This document shows positions 1-6,717 of a DNA stretch of 14,700 nt, piece after piece. The DNA is taken from positions 1 through 14,700 of the forward strand of contig NZ_CALIII010000376.1 in NCBI RefSeq assembly GCF_938018145.1. Direction: 5' to 3'. The position numbers were made by a program, and so were the translations under genes. The notes beneath the pieces were generated by a model that ran no database searches, was not told the DNA's origin, and saw nothing but the letters and a program-made list of their open reading frames with translations. Position 1 is the stretch's first letter. Each line of letters begins with the position of its first letter. Source of the DNA: an uncultured Campylobacter sp. GTDB taxonomy: Bacteria > Campylobacterota > Campylobacteria > Campylobacterales > Campylobacteraceae.

Positions 1-1
1 G

Positions 2-1162
2 ATAGTCTCAGGTATCATCGGACTTGAGAGTATGAAGGAGCTAGGCTCGATCGGACTTAAGGGATTTATCTACTTTGAGGTCGTTAGCACCATAGCCCTT
101 GCAGTGGGAATAATCTTTGGCGAGACGCTAAAACCGGGTCACGATATGCACCTTGACTACACGCAGCTTGACGCCTCTAGCGTAGAAAAATTTACGAGCC
201 AAGCCTCAAATATAGACGCAAATAGCGGAATTTTAGCGCATACGCTTCATATTTTACGCGGCGCCGTGCCTGTAGACGGCATTTTCCCTTACGTGCATCT
301 GCTTGATCCGTTTATCAAATCAAACACGCTTCAAGTGCTATTTTTGGCCATCGTGACGGCTGTTGCGATCTCGTTTTTAAAGCACGACTATAAAAAGAAG
401 ATCCTAAGACCGCTTGAAATCGTTCAGCACTGGGTGCTAAAACTGCTTACGATTTTGATGCTATTTAGCCCGGTTGCGGCATTTTCCGCGATGGCTTTTT
501 TGATCGGTAAATTCGGCATTAACTCGCTTTTAGGTATGCTTGAGCTACTTTTCGTTATGGCGATTGCAAGCTTATTTTTTATATTTGTCGTTCTGGGTAT
601 AATTTGCTATTTTGCAAAGGTCAATATCTTTAAATTTATGCGTTTCATCGCAAAAGAAGTCCTGATCGTGTTTGCGACGAGCTCCTCAGAGACCGCACTA
701 GCTCCGCTCATGCAAAAGCTAGAAGCCGCAGGCATCCACAGAGGTGCGGTCGGACTCATCATACCGACGGGATATTCGTTTAACCTCGACTGCACGAACA
801 TCTACCTATCGCTTAGCGTTATTTTCCTCGCTCAAGCTTTCGGTATCCCGCTAACCGTCGAGCATTTGATACAAATTCTAGTCATCTTGATGGTAACGAG
901 CAAGGGCGCCGTCGGCGTCACGGGCTCCGGATTTATCATACTTGCGGGTACGCTTGCCGCGCTTCCTAGCGCAGGTATCCCGGTCGTTACGGTTGCGGTG
1001 CTGCTTGGCGTGGATAAATTTATGTCCGAGATGCGCGCGGTCGGAAACCTCTGCGGCAACGCCGTAGGCTGCCTAATCATCTCGATCTGGGATAAAAAAG
1101 TAGATATGGAGAAATTCCGCTACGCGCTCGATCACCCGGACGAGTTTCACTTTCATTCGTAA
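2..1162 (+). CDS. dctA: DctA/GltP-family dicarboxylate:cation symporter, 5'-truncated
   Basis: Inner-membrane secondary transporter of the DAACS (glutamate/C4-dicarboxylate:cation symporter) family; substrates are probably succinate, fumarate, malate or aspartate. The frame is open from base 2, and the ten residues before the ATG at 32 (IVSGIIGLES) match the family's third helix region, so that ATG is internal and the true start lies before the window. About 386 residues are present, against about 420-440 in a full protein. Counting from the Met at 32, the serine-rich motif TSSSE is at 216-220, PTGYSFNLD at 245-253, the TSKGAVGVTGSGF re-entrant loop at 289-301, and MSEMRAVGNLCGNAVG, carrying the substrate and ion ligands, at 331-346. 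The usual NLDGT reads NLDCT (Cys254). The segment at about 30-95 is long and polar, as expected for the first large external loop. Family assignment is firm; DctA versus a glutamate/aspartate carrier is inferred. Confidence 0.9.
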   Translation: MVSGIIGLESMKELGSIGLKGFIYFEVVSTIALAVGIIFGETLKPGHDMHLDYTQLDASSVEKFTSQASNIDANSGILAHTLHILRGAVPVDGIFPYVHLLDPFIKSNTLQVLFLAIVTAVAISFLKHDYKKKILRPLEIVQHWVLKLLTILMLFSPVAAFSAMAFLIGKFGINSLLGMLELLFVMAIASLFFIFVVLGIICYFAKVNIFKFMRFIAKEVLIVFATSSSETALAPLMQKLEAAGIHRGAVGLIIPTGYSFNLDCTNIYLSLSVIFLAQAFGIPLTVEHLIQILVILMVTSKGAVGVTGSGFIILAGTLAALPSAGIPVVTVAVLLGVDKFMSEMRAVGNLCGNAVGCLIISIWDKKVDMEKFRYALDHPDEFHFHS

Positions 1163-1168
1163 ATTTAA

Positions 1169-1193
1169 GGCGGTGGGCTTTTAGCTCATCGCC
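1169..1193 (+). terminator. Hairpin between convergent genes, possible terminator
   Basis: A 10-bp stem (GGCGGTGGGC with GCTCATCGCC, two G-U pairs) closes a five-base loop just after the dctA stop and just before the end of the convergent gene. No T-run follows on either strand, so rho-independent termination is only a guess. Confidence 0.4.
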
Positions 1194-1211
1194 TCGCTCA
1201 AACTACACAAA

Positions 1212-1922
1212 TTAAAATTCGTATTTAAACTCCGAAATCCTACCCTTGTCGTCAAATTTGATCAAAAGCTCTTTGTCAAATTTAGCTACGATTTCGTCTT
1301 TGGCTTTCTTAAAAAATCCGCCTTTCTCGATATTTTCATCAAATTTGACTCCGTTAAATTCCAAAAAGCTTTTGATGAAAATTTTGTGATCTACGTCGTG
1401 ATTTTGTATGCAGCTACTTGCTGTTTTGACAAACTCGTGCGCGCTAAGAGGCTCAAAAAGCAAATCCGGCGCATCAGTTATAGCCACAAACGCACAGCCT
1501 TTATCGTGCCTGCAGCCGTAGTAGCATAAATTTTCGTCAGCGACTCCGCACGCGGCGATACATAGCGTATGGCCGTTAAAGGTTTCATCCAGCTCAAAGC
1601 TCGGTTCGCTAAAAGCTTGCAAACCCCACTCTAGCCCCGCGCGCAACACCTCCGCAGAAAACCGCGTCGCCTCCTCGCCAAAGTTATTTACGTTCGCGTG
1701 TCCCCACAGCCACGTGTCGCTCACGTTTGACTCGCTGCCGATAAACTGTATCTTGTAAATTTGATCGCCGAAAGCTATCTCGCATCGATCAAAATCAACG
1801 TTCCAGTCGAGGTTGCCGACGATATCCGCAAATCTATTTTGCACGGTCGCCATCTTGCCCAGCGTCGCCGAAAAAACCTGATGAAAGTCCGAAAAATCGC
1901 TTACGTAGCGTAAATTTCGCAT
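1212..1922 (-). CDS. DUF6882-like hypothetical protein
   Basis: A 236-residue soluble protein without signal peptide or membrane segment. Residues 39-80 (WNVDFD, IAFGD, then GSESNVSDTWLWGHANVNN at 62-80) resemble the tryptophan-rich core of DUF6882 proteins, whose function is unknown; the family name is from memory. A cysteine cluster (121, 125, 133, 137, 143) follows and could bind metal, though the spacing fits no motif I know. The C-terminal 60 residues are lysine-rich. The ATG is supported by GGAGC seven bases upstream and a TATAAT box at 1950-1955. It is transcribed divergently from pepT and stands alone. Confidence 0.75.
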   Translation of the reverse strand: MRNLRYVSDFSDFHQVFSATLGKMATVQNRFADIVGNLDWNVDFDRCEIAFGDQIYKIQFIGSESNVSDTWLWGHANVNNFGEEATRFSAEVLRAGLEWGLQAFSEPSFELDETFNGHTLCIAACGVADENLCYYGCRHDKGCAFVAITDAPDLLFEPLSAHEFVKTASSCIQNHDVDHKIFIKSFLEFNGVKFDENIEKGGFFKKAKDEIVAKFDKELLIKFDDKGRISEFKYEF

Positions 1923-1949
1923 TTTTGCTCCTTTAAATTTAGTTTGCGA

Positions 1950-1955
1950 ATTATA
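1950..1955 (-). promoter_or_regulatory. -10 box for the DUF6882-like gene
   Basis: On the minus strand this reads TATAAT, 27 bases before the start codon, followed by a short leader with AAAGGAGC. No -35 box is evident, as is common in Campylobacter. Confidence 0.6.
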
Positions 1956-2019
1956 CCGATTAAATTTTAAACTTGCCCAAAAATATTAAAATTTTATTTT
2001 AAGCTTAATTAAAAGATAG

Positions 2020-2025
2020 TATAAT
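2020..2025 (+). promoter_or_regulatory. -10 box for pepT
   Basis: TATAAT preceded by AG and by A/T-rich periodic sequence, 33 bases before the pepT start. Transcription would begin near 2032, giving a leader that carries AGGAGC at 2049-2054. Confidence 0.65.
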
Positions 2026-2058
2026 TTCATAAATTTTATCTCAAATTTAGGAGCAAAC

Positions 2059-3294
2059 ATGGACATAGTCGAGAGATTTTTACGCTATACAAAAATCAAC
2101 ACAACGACAAACCGCGAAGCGGGCGCGGCGGGCGTGATGCCGTCAAACCCAACCGAGCACGATCTGGCAAAGCTGATAGAAAGCGAGCTAAAAGAGCTTG
2201 GTCTGCAAAATATAAAAAGACGAGAAAACGCCATAACTACGGCTGTTTTGCCGTCAAATTCCTCTAAAAAGCTGCCGTCCGTGGCGTTTTTCGCGCACCT
2301 TGATACTAGCGCGGAGCAAAAAAACGACACGAAAGCGCAAATCGTGCGCTACGAGGGCGGCGACGTCACGCTAAATAAAGAACTAGGTATCGCGCTAAAA
2401 CAAAGCGAATTCCCAGAGCTAGCGAGCTATGTCGGAGACGATCTCATCGTAACCGACGGCACCAGCCTGCTAGGCGCCGACGACAAGGCCGCGATCGCCG
2501 CCATCGTAAACACTGCGCAGTTTTTCGTACAAAACCCGCAAATCGAGCACGGCGACGTGACGTTTGGCTTTTTACCCGACGAGGAGCAAGGCCTGCGCGG
2601 AGCCAAGGCGCTTGACGTCTCGGAGATCAAGGCTGATTTTGCCTACTGTCTTGATTGCTGCGGCATAGGCGAGCTGATTTACCAAAACTGGAACGCAGGC
2701 GACGCGGTCGTGACCTTCGTCGGGCAGTCTGCGCACCCGATGAACGCCAAGGGCAAGCTCGTAAATTCCTTGCTACTCGCGCACAAATTTATCTCGATGC
2801 TACCGGGCGGCGAAGCGCCTGAATACACCGACGGCGTCGAGGGCTACTACTGGGTCAAGGAGCTATCTGGCAACAGCGCAAAGACCGTGCTAAAGCTCGA
2901 CGTTCGCGAATTTAACGAGGCGAAATACGCGCAGCGCATGGCGTTTTTACAAGATCTAGCCGACTCGTTTGCTAAAATTTACGGCGCGCACAGAGTGCAG
3001 ATCAGCCTAAAAGACCGCTACAAAAACGTATTTAACTACCTCGCTGACGGAGAAAACAGCCTGCCCGTCGTCGCGGCCAAGCAGGCCTACGCACGCCTAA
3101 ATATCGAGCCAAAAGTGATCCCGATGCGAGGCGGATACGACGGCGCGGTCATCTCGGAAAAAGGCGTACCGTGTCCGAATCTCTTTACCGGCGCGCACAA
3201 CTTTCACTCCATCTACGAGTACCTGCCGGTAAAATCGCTACGCGCGGCCAGCAACGTCATCTGCGAGATCGTAAAAATCATAGCAGAGAAATAA
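2059..3294 (+). CDS. pepT: Peptidase T (tripeptide aminopeptidase)
   Basis: Cytoplasmic two-zinc M20 peptidase that removes the N-terminal residue of tripeptides. The 411-residue length is typical of PepT. Visible catalytic features: HLDTS at 80-84 (His80 metal ligand, Asp82), GADDKAA from 139 (Asp141 bridging metal), DEEQG at 174-178 (Glu175 general base, Glu176 ligand), CLDCC at 197-201 (Asp199 ligand) and GAHNFHS at 378-384 (His383 ligand). GQSAHPMNAKGKLVNS at 222-237 is the dimerisation-domain signature. The ATG follows AGGAGC at the usual distance. It has its own promoter and is followed by 200 non-coding bases, so it is probably monocistronic. It would feed free amino acids into an asaccharolytic metabolism. 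Confidence 0.95.
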   Translation: MDIVERFLRYTKINTTTNREAGAAGVMPSNPTEHDLAKLIESELKELGLQNIKRRENAITTAVLPSNSSKKLPSVAFFAHLDTSAEQKNDTKAQIVRYEGGDVTLNKELGIALKQSEFPELASYVGDDLIVTDGTSLLGADDKAAIAAIVNTAQFFVQNPQIEHGDVTFGFLPDEEQGLRGAKALDVSEIKADFAYCLDCCGIGELIYQNWNAGDAVVTFVGQSAHPMNAKGKLVNSLLLAHKFISMLPGGEAPEYTDGVEGYYWVKELSGNSAKTVLKLDVREFNEAKYAQRMAFLQDLADSFAKIYGAHRVQISLKDRYKNVFNYLADGENSLPVVAAKQAYARLNIEPKVIPMRGGYDGAVISEKGVPCPNLFTGAHNFHSIYEYLPVKSLRAASNVICEIVKIIAEK

Positions 3295-3301
3295 ACCGGG
3301 T

Positions 3302-3333
3302 CAAATTTGAGGGCGACTTCGCTCTCAAATTTG
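3302..3333. terminator. 14-bp hairpin after pepT, possible terminator
   Basis: CAAATTTGAGGGCG pairs with CGCTCTCAAATTTG (one G-U) around a four-base loop ACTT, starting 8 bases after the pepT stop. The stem is strong but no T-run follows. The outer part is the dispersed TCAAATTTGA word, so it may equally be a protein site. The 170 bases from here to the next gene hold no other gene. Confidence 0.5.
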
Positions 3334-3502
3334 CAAATCACAATCGCCCGCTTACTACCTTTATCTACGTTTACGAGACCCATCTCTTAACGGCGCTAGC
3401 TCAAATTTACGTCAAATTTGAACCGTAAATTTGACCGAGTCGCCCGAATTTAAGCTCGCTTTGCGTAAAATGCGAAAGCAAATTTAAATAGGAGCAAATT
3501 TG

Positions 3503-4072
3503 ATGAAAAAGATATTTTTACCGCTGATCGCCGCTTCGGTTTTGGCTGTCGGCGCCGATATAAACGCGCTGCAAAAGGAGTGCGACGGTAAAAACGGCAC
3601 AAGCTGCTATGAGCTTGGAGTTTTATACGATAACGCGGGAAACGGAGCCGCGCAAGACTATCAAAAAGCGGCAGAGCTCTACTCAAAGGCGTGCGAGCTA
3701 GGCAGCGGTGCAGGCTGCTCAAATTTGGGCTTTTTATATGGCAACGGCAACGGCGTGGCGCAGGATAGCAAAAAAGCCGCCCAGCTTTACGCAAAGGCCT
3801 GCGATATGGGCGATGAAGCGGGTTGTTCAAATTTGGGCTTTGCCTACGCAAACGGGCGCGGCGCCAGGCAAGACTACGCAAAAGCTAGCGAATTTTACGC
3901 CAAAGCCTGCGAGATGGGCAACGGCGGCGGGTGCTACAATCTAGGCAACCTATACGCACAGGGACGAGGCGTCAAAGAGGACGCAAACGCAGCCGAAAAA
4001 TACCTCAAAAAAGCGTGCAAAATGGAGCCCGAGCTAGCCTGCGACCGCTATAAAGAATTTACTCAAAAATAA
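3503..4072 (+). CDS. Secreted Sel1-repeat, Hcp-type cysteine-rich protein
   Basis: A 189-residue exported solenoid protein. Residues 1-18 form a signal peptide (KK, then a hydrophobic core ending AVGA). The rest is about four Sel1-like repeats (around 37-45, 74-81, 110-117 and 146-153: LGxxY) with the GxGxxxDxxKA linker. Cysteines fall in five pairs, 27/35, 64/72, 100/108, 136/144 and 172/180, always eight residues apart and repeating every 36-37 residues. This is the disulfide pattern of Helicobacter cysteine-rich (Hcp) proteins, so it is probably a periplasmic or secreted disulfide-stapled scaffold. Some Hcp proteins bind penicillin, but that cannot be inferred here. The frame is also open from a TTG at 3500; the ATG at 3503 is preferred because AGGAG (3490-3494) lies eight bases upstream. 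TAAAAT at 3466-3471 may be its -10 box. Confidence 0.88.
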   Translation: MKKIFLPLIAASVLAVGADINALQKECDGKNGTSCYELGVLYDNAGNGAAQDYQKAAELYSKACELGSGAGCSNLGFLYGNGNGVAQDSKKAAQLYAKACDMGDEAGCSNLGFAYANGRGARQDYAKASEFYAKACEMGNGGGCYNLGNLYAQGRGVKEDANAAEKYLKKACKMEPELACDRYKEFTQK

Positions 4073-4213
4073 CATTGACCACCTTTGTGCGGTAAATTTG
4101 ATGGGAAAATTTGCTGTTTTAGCCTTAAATTTTAGCGGCAAGCTGCACGTATGAACATCTCTCGCAAAAACCAAATCATGAGCCAGGACGACAGGCGTCG
4201 CCCCGGCAAATGC

Positions 4214-4236
4214 AAAGTCGGCAAGGCGCCGACTTT
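4214..4236. terminator. Hairpin between convergent sel1-type gene and dcuC
   Basis: AAAGTCGGC and GCCGACTTT form a perfect 9-bp stem around AAGGC. The outer A and T tracts give either strand a short T-run at the foot of the stem, so it could terminate both converging transcripts. The rest of 4073-4257 shows no convincing gene. Confidence 0.6.
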
Positions 4237-4257
4237 ATCAAATTTAGCTCCGTAAAT

Positions 4258-5565
4258 TTAGAGCATAAAAAACGCTATAACGCACACGGCTATCGCCATC
4301 GCAGGAGCCGTTCGCTTAGCTATCTCAACCGGGCTAACCATAGCTAGACCCGCGCACACGATCGCTGCACCAGCGATAGGAGACGACGAGCGGCCTAGCG
4401 CGCCTGAGATCGCAGCGGCCATGCCTAGTTTATCCTGCGCAAAGCCAAGGTCTGAGGCGTGAATGGTGATAGCTTGGTTGAACGCCATAGTAGCCGCGTC
4501 GCCCGAGCCCGTAACCGTACCCATGAGATACGGCACGAAAGTACCGCCGTAGCGCACGAACTCCTGAGAGTGTTTTAGCCACTCGGTGACCGCGTCGATC
4601 GCGCCGCACGCCTTTAGACCCGCGACGAAAACGCCAGCTGCGATGATGATACCCATGACCTCGGCGTAGGCGCTACCCATACCGTTAAAAAACTCTTTGG
4701 TGATCTTTTCCGGGCTCGTCCACGTGATGAAAACCGCGATGATAGCGCCAAGAATCATAGCCTCGGCCACGCCCATCTTCGTCCATGCTAGCCATGAGAT
4801 TTTATTTAGGCCCGTACCGCCGACGACTAGGATAACTAGCGGGATGAGAGGCGCTAGAGCAAACAGCAAATTTACCTTCGTCTGCGTCGCTTCGCCGGAA
4901 TTGCTTGTAGATTTAGGCGAAAAATCCTGCCCTTTTTGATAATCTTTAAAGATAATCGCCGTCAAACTAATCACGATCAAAACGACGATACCAGCGGCTA
5001 CGGCGTTTGGAAACTGCACGCCGATGACGTCTTGGACGGTGTAGGCTTCGTTTGTCTTTTTAACCATGTCGGTTACGAAGATGTTGTGCGCTGAGCCAGG
5101 GCTTAGCACGCCGCCAAACGTACCCGCAAACACCGCCGCTCCAGCCATCGCAGGACGTACGCCAGAGGCCATCAAAAGCGGTATCATCGTAGCTCCGACC
5201 GCAGCCGAGCAGCCCGCAGCCGACGGTATCGCGATATTGATAAAATAAGTCAGCACGAATGTAGCCGGAATCAGCAAAAATCCGATATTTTTCATCGGCT
5301 TGGTAAGTAGCAAAACCAGGTGCTGGTCGCACTTAGTCACCTTCATAACGTAAGCAAAGCCCATGCTGGCGCAAATCGCCTTGATAAGGCCGGCCGAAGT
5401 CATCGACTTCGTAAAGCTCTCAAGCGCTCCGAGCGGATTTAGACAGATGACGCAGAGCACGAGTCCCACGCCGATGAGCACGGTTTTGGTCTCTCTTTTT
5501 TTGACCAATAAAAACACGACGGCGATCAAGCCTATGACCGCACAGATTAGCTTAGCAGTAGCCAT
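4258..5565 (-). CDS. dcuC: DcuC-family anaerobic C4-dicarboxylate carrier
   Basis: Inner-membrane protein of 435 residues, nearly all hydrophobic, with about a dozen membrane segments. DcuC-type proteins export succinate or exchange it for fumarate during fumarate respiration. Family-like parts are the N-terminal pair of helices, IPSAAGCSAAVGATMIPLL near 113-131, AGTFGGVLSPGSAHNIF near 147-163, VTGSGDAATMAFNQAI in the last third, and GALGRSSSPIAGAAIV near the end. The ATG is preceded by AAAGGGGAC. It lies downstream of pepE on the same strand but 191 bases away, with its own likely promoter, so it is probably a separate transcript. DcuC versus the related DcuD is not resolved. Confidence 0.85.
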   Translation of the reverse strand: MATAKLICAVIGLIAVVFLLVKKRETKTVLIGVGLVLCVICLNPLGALESFTKSMTSAGLIKAICASMGFAYVMKVTKCDQHLVLLLTKPMKNIGFLLIPATFVLTYFINIAIPSAAGCSAAVGATMIPLLMASGVRPAMAGAAVFAGTFGGVLSPGSAHNIFVTDMVKKTNEAYTVQDVIGVQFPNAVAAGIVVLIVISLTAIIFKDYQKGQDFSPKSTSNSGEATQTKVNLLFALAPLIPLVILVVGGTGLNKISWLAWTKMGVAEAMILGAIIAVFITWTSPEKITKEFFNGMGSAYAEVMGIIIAAGVFVAGLKACGAIDAVTEWLKHSQEFVRYGGTFVPYLMGTVTGSGDAATMAFNQAITIHASDLGFAQDKLGMAAAISGALGRSSSPIAGAAIVCAGLAMVSPVEIAKRTAPAMAIAVCVIAFFML

Positions 5566-5587
5566 TTTGTCCCCTTTCGTTTTGTGT

Positions 5588-5593
5588 TTTATA
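5588..5593 (-). promoter_or_regulatory. Likely -10 box for dcuC
   Basis: On the minus strand the sequence reads GGTATAAAAC, 22 bases before the start codon. The expected -35 position falls inside the nearer dyad of the inverted repeat at 5602-5657. Confidence 0.45.
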
Positions 5594-5601
5594 CCTGTTT
5601 C

Positions 5602-5657
5602 AAATTTGACTCAAATTTGCGCCGCTTGGATTTTGCGCGCTAATTTGAGTCAAATTT
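5602..5657. repeat. 16-bp inverted repeat of two TTTGANTCAAA dyads upstream of dcuC
   Basis: AAATTTGACTCAAATT at 5602-5617 is the exact reverse complement of 5642-5657, with a 24-base spacer holding GCGC on both sides. Each arm is also symmetric by itself (AATTTGA-N-TCAAATT), with centres 39 bases apart. It could be a pair of operators overlapping the dcuC promoter, or a terminator for pepE, whose transcript reads through it. Confidence 0.7.
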
Positions 5658-5693
5658 AATCTTTTTATTTTTGTCGCCGATCGATGCCAAATC

Positions 5694-5730
5694 CAAATTT
5701 GAAGGCTCTTCTAAAACAGTTTCAAATTTG
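5694..5730. repeat. 10-bp inverted repeat after pepE
   Basis: CAAATTTGAA (5694-5703) and TTCAAATTTG (5721-5730) are exact inverse copies, 27 bases beyond the pepE stop on the minus strand. A possible pepE terminator or another member of the dispersed AAATTTGA word family. Confidence 0.45.
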
Positions 5731-5756
5731 AAATTTGAGCCGCGAACCTAAAACGA

Positions 5757-6467
5757 CTAAAATTTAAAGTTATCTCCGACTTTTATGAGCTCGGTTTCTT
5801 TTTGATACGCCATTTTTAAAACCGGACTGTTTTCCATGCCCATTACGGTTGCGTTTTCGCCCTTTATCCTTAGAGCCGTGCCTTCAGGTAGCGCATAGAT
5901 CAGGCTTTTTTGATTTACTATCAAAAACTCCTCCAGCCTCTCCTCCCTGCTTTCGCCGTTGTGCCCAGCGATCTTGCCGCTGATAAAATGCGGATTTATC
6001 TGATGCGGGAAGATATTTAACGCGTCAAAGCTTTTTGGCATGATGATAGGCATGTCGTTTGTGGTCATCATCGTGCTTCCGGCGACGTTTGCACCCGCGC
6101 TCCAGCCAAAATACGGCACTCCGGCCTCCACTCTTTGTCTGATAGCTTCGACTAAATCAAATTTATAAAGATAGTAAAGCAGCGCAAAGGTGTTTCCGCC
6201 GCCGATACAGATGGCTTTAGCCTCGGCTACGGCGCGTTTTGGATCGCTAAATTTATGGATGGACGCGATATTTTTGTACTCCAGGCAGTCGATGACTTTT
6301 TGCTCATACTCGTCGTTTGTGCGCCTTACTCCGGCATACGGGATGAAAAGCACCTGCTCGCCGTAAACTCCGCACTCTTTTATAAAATCATGCACCCAGT
6401 TTTTGCAGTGTCTAAGATAGCCCGTATCTTTGTAGCTTGAGCTGCTTAAAAGCAAGGCTTGCTTCAT
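5757..6467 (-). CDS. pepE: Dipeptidase E (alpha-aspartyl dipeptidase)
   Basis: Cytoplasmic serine peptidase of family S51 that hydrolyses dipeptides with N-terminal aspartate. Length is 236 residues, against about 229 in Salmonella PepE. The nucleophile is Ser123 in GWSAGAN (121-127). His160 in INPH and Glu195 in PEGTALR each sit three residues beyond the Ser120-His157-Glu192 triad of the Salmonella enzyme, so all three catalytic residues are present at consistent spacing. The glycine loop CIGGGNTFALL (87-97) is also typical. The ATG has a strong GGAGG five bases upstream. It is divergent from pncB and upstream of dcuC. Released aspartate can become fumarate, the substrate exchanged by DcuC-type carriers; that functional link is inference. 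Confidence 0.93.
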   Translation of the reverse strand: MKQALLLSSSSYKDTGYLRHCKNWVHDFIKECGVYGEQVLFIPYAGVRRTNDEYEQKVIDCLEYKNIASIHKFSDPKRAVAEAKAICIGGGNTFALLYYLYKFDLVEAIRQRVEAGVPYFGWSAGANVAGSTMMTTNDMPIIMPKSFDALNIFPHQINPHFISGKIAGHNGESREERLEEFLIVNQKSLIYALPEGTALRIKGENATVMGMENSPVLKMAYQKETELIKVGDNFKF

Positions 6468-6717
6468 AAAATCCTCCTAAATTTACAGATTTCAACGTCT
6501 AAAAACTCAAAAAATAATTTAAAATATAAAAATAATATAAAAATTTTTTTTAAATAAAAACTTTAAAACTATATGCTAATAGAGCTTAAAAACCGATAAA
6601 AAGTGATAATATTATGAGATTAAATAATATATTTGTTAAAAAGCGCTCCGCCGAATTTCAGCGTCTCGCAAGCCGCGGGGTTATATCATTATCAAATTTT
6701 AACGAGAAAGGGCAAAA
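6468..6717. promoter_or_regulatory. Divergent pepE/pncB regulatory region
   Basis: The left 150 bases are extremely A/T-rich, with several -10-like words on both strands: TATTAT at 6610-6615 and TAATAT near 6625 for pncB, and overlapping TATATT/TATTAT words around 6530-6540 for pepE. No single promoter can be chosen by eye. From about 6641 to 6682 the sequence turns GC-rich, in what would be the pncB leader if the upstream -10 is used. The weaker TATATCAT at 6682-6689 is an alternative promoter. No riboswitch was recognised. Confidence 0.4.

Noticed and set aside
3500..3502. TTG as the start of the Sel1-type protein
   Set aside because: The ATG immediately after is better spaced from AGGAG and begins a normal signal peptide.
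4151..4255. 34-codon frame from ATG, basic, between the Sel1-type gene and dcuC; a minus-strand frame over about 4080-4240 is also open
   Set aside because: No ribosome binding site on the plus strand, no start codon for the minus frame, and both run through the terminator-like hairpin.
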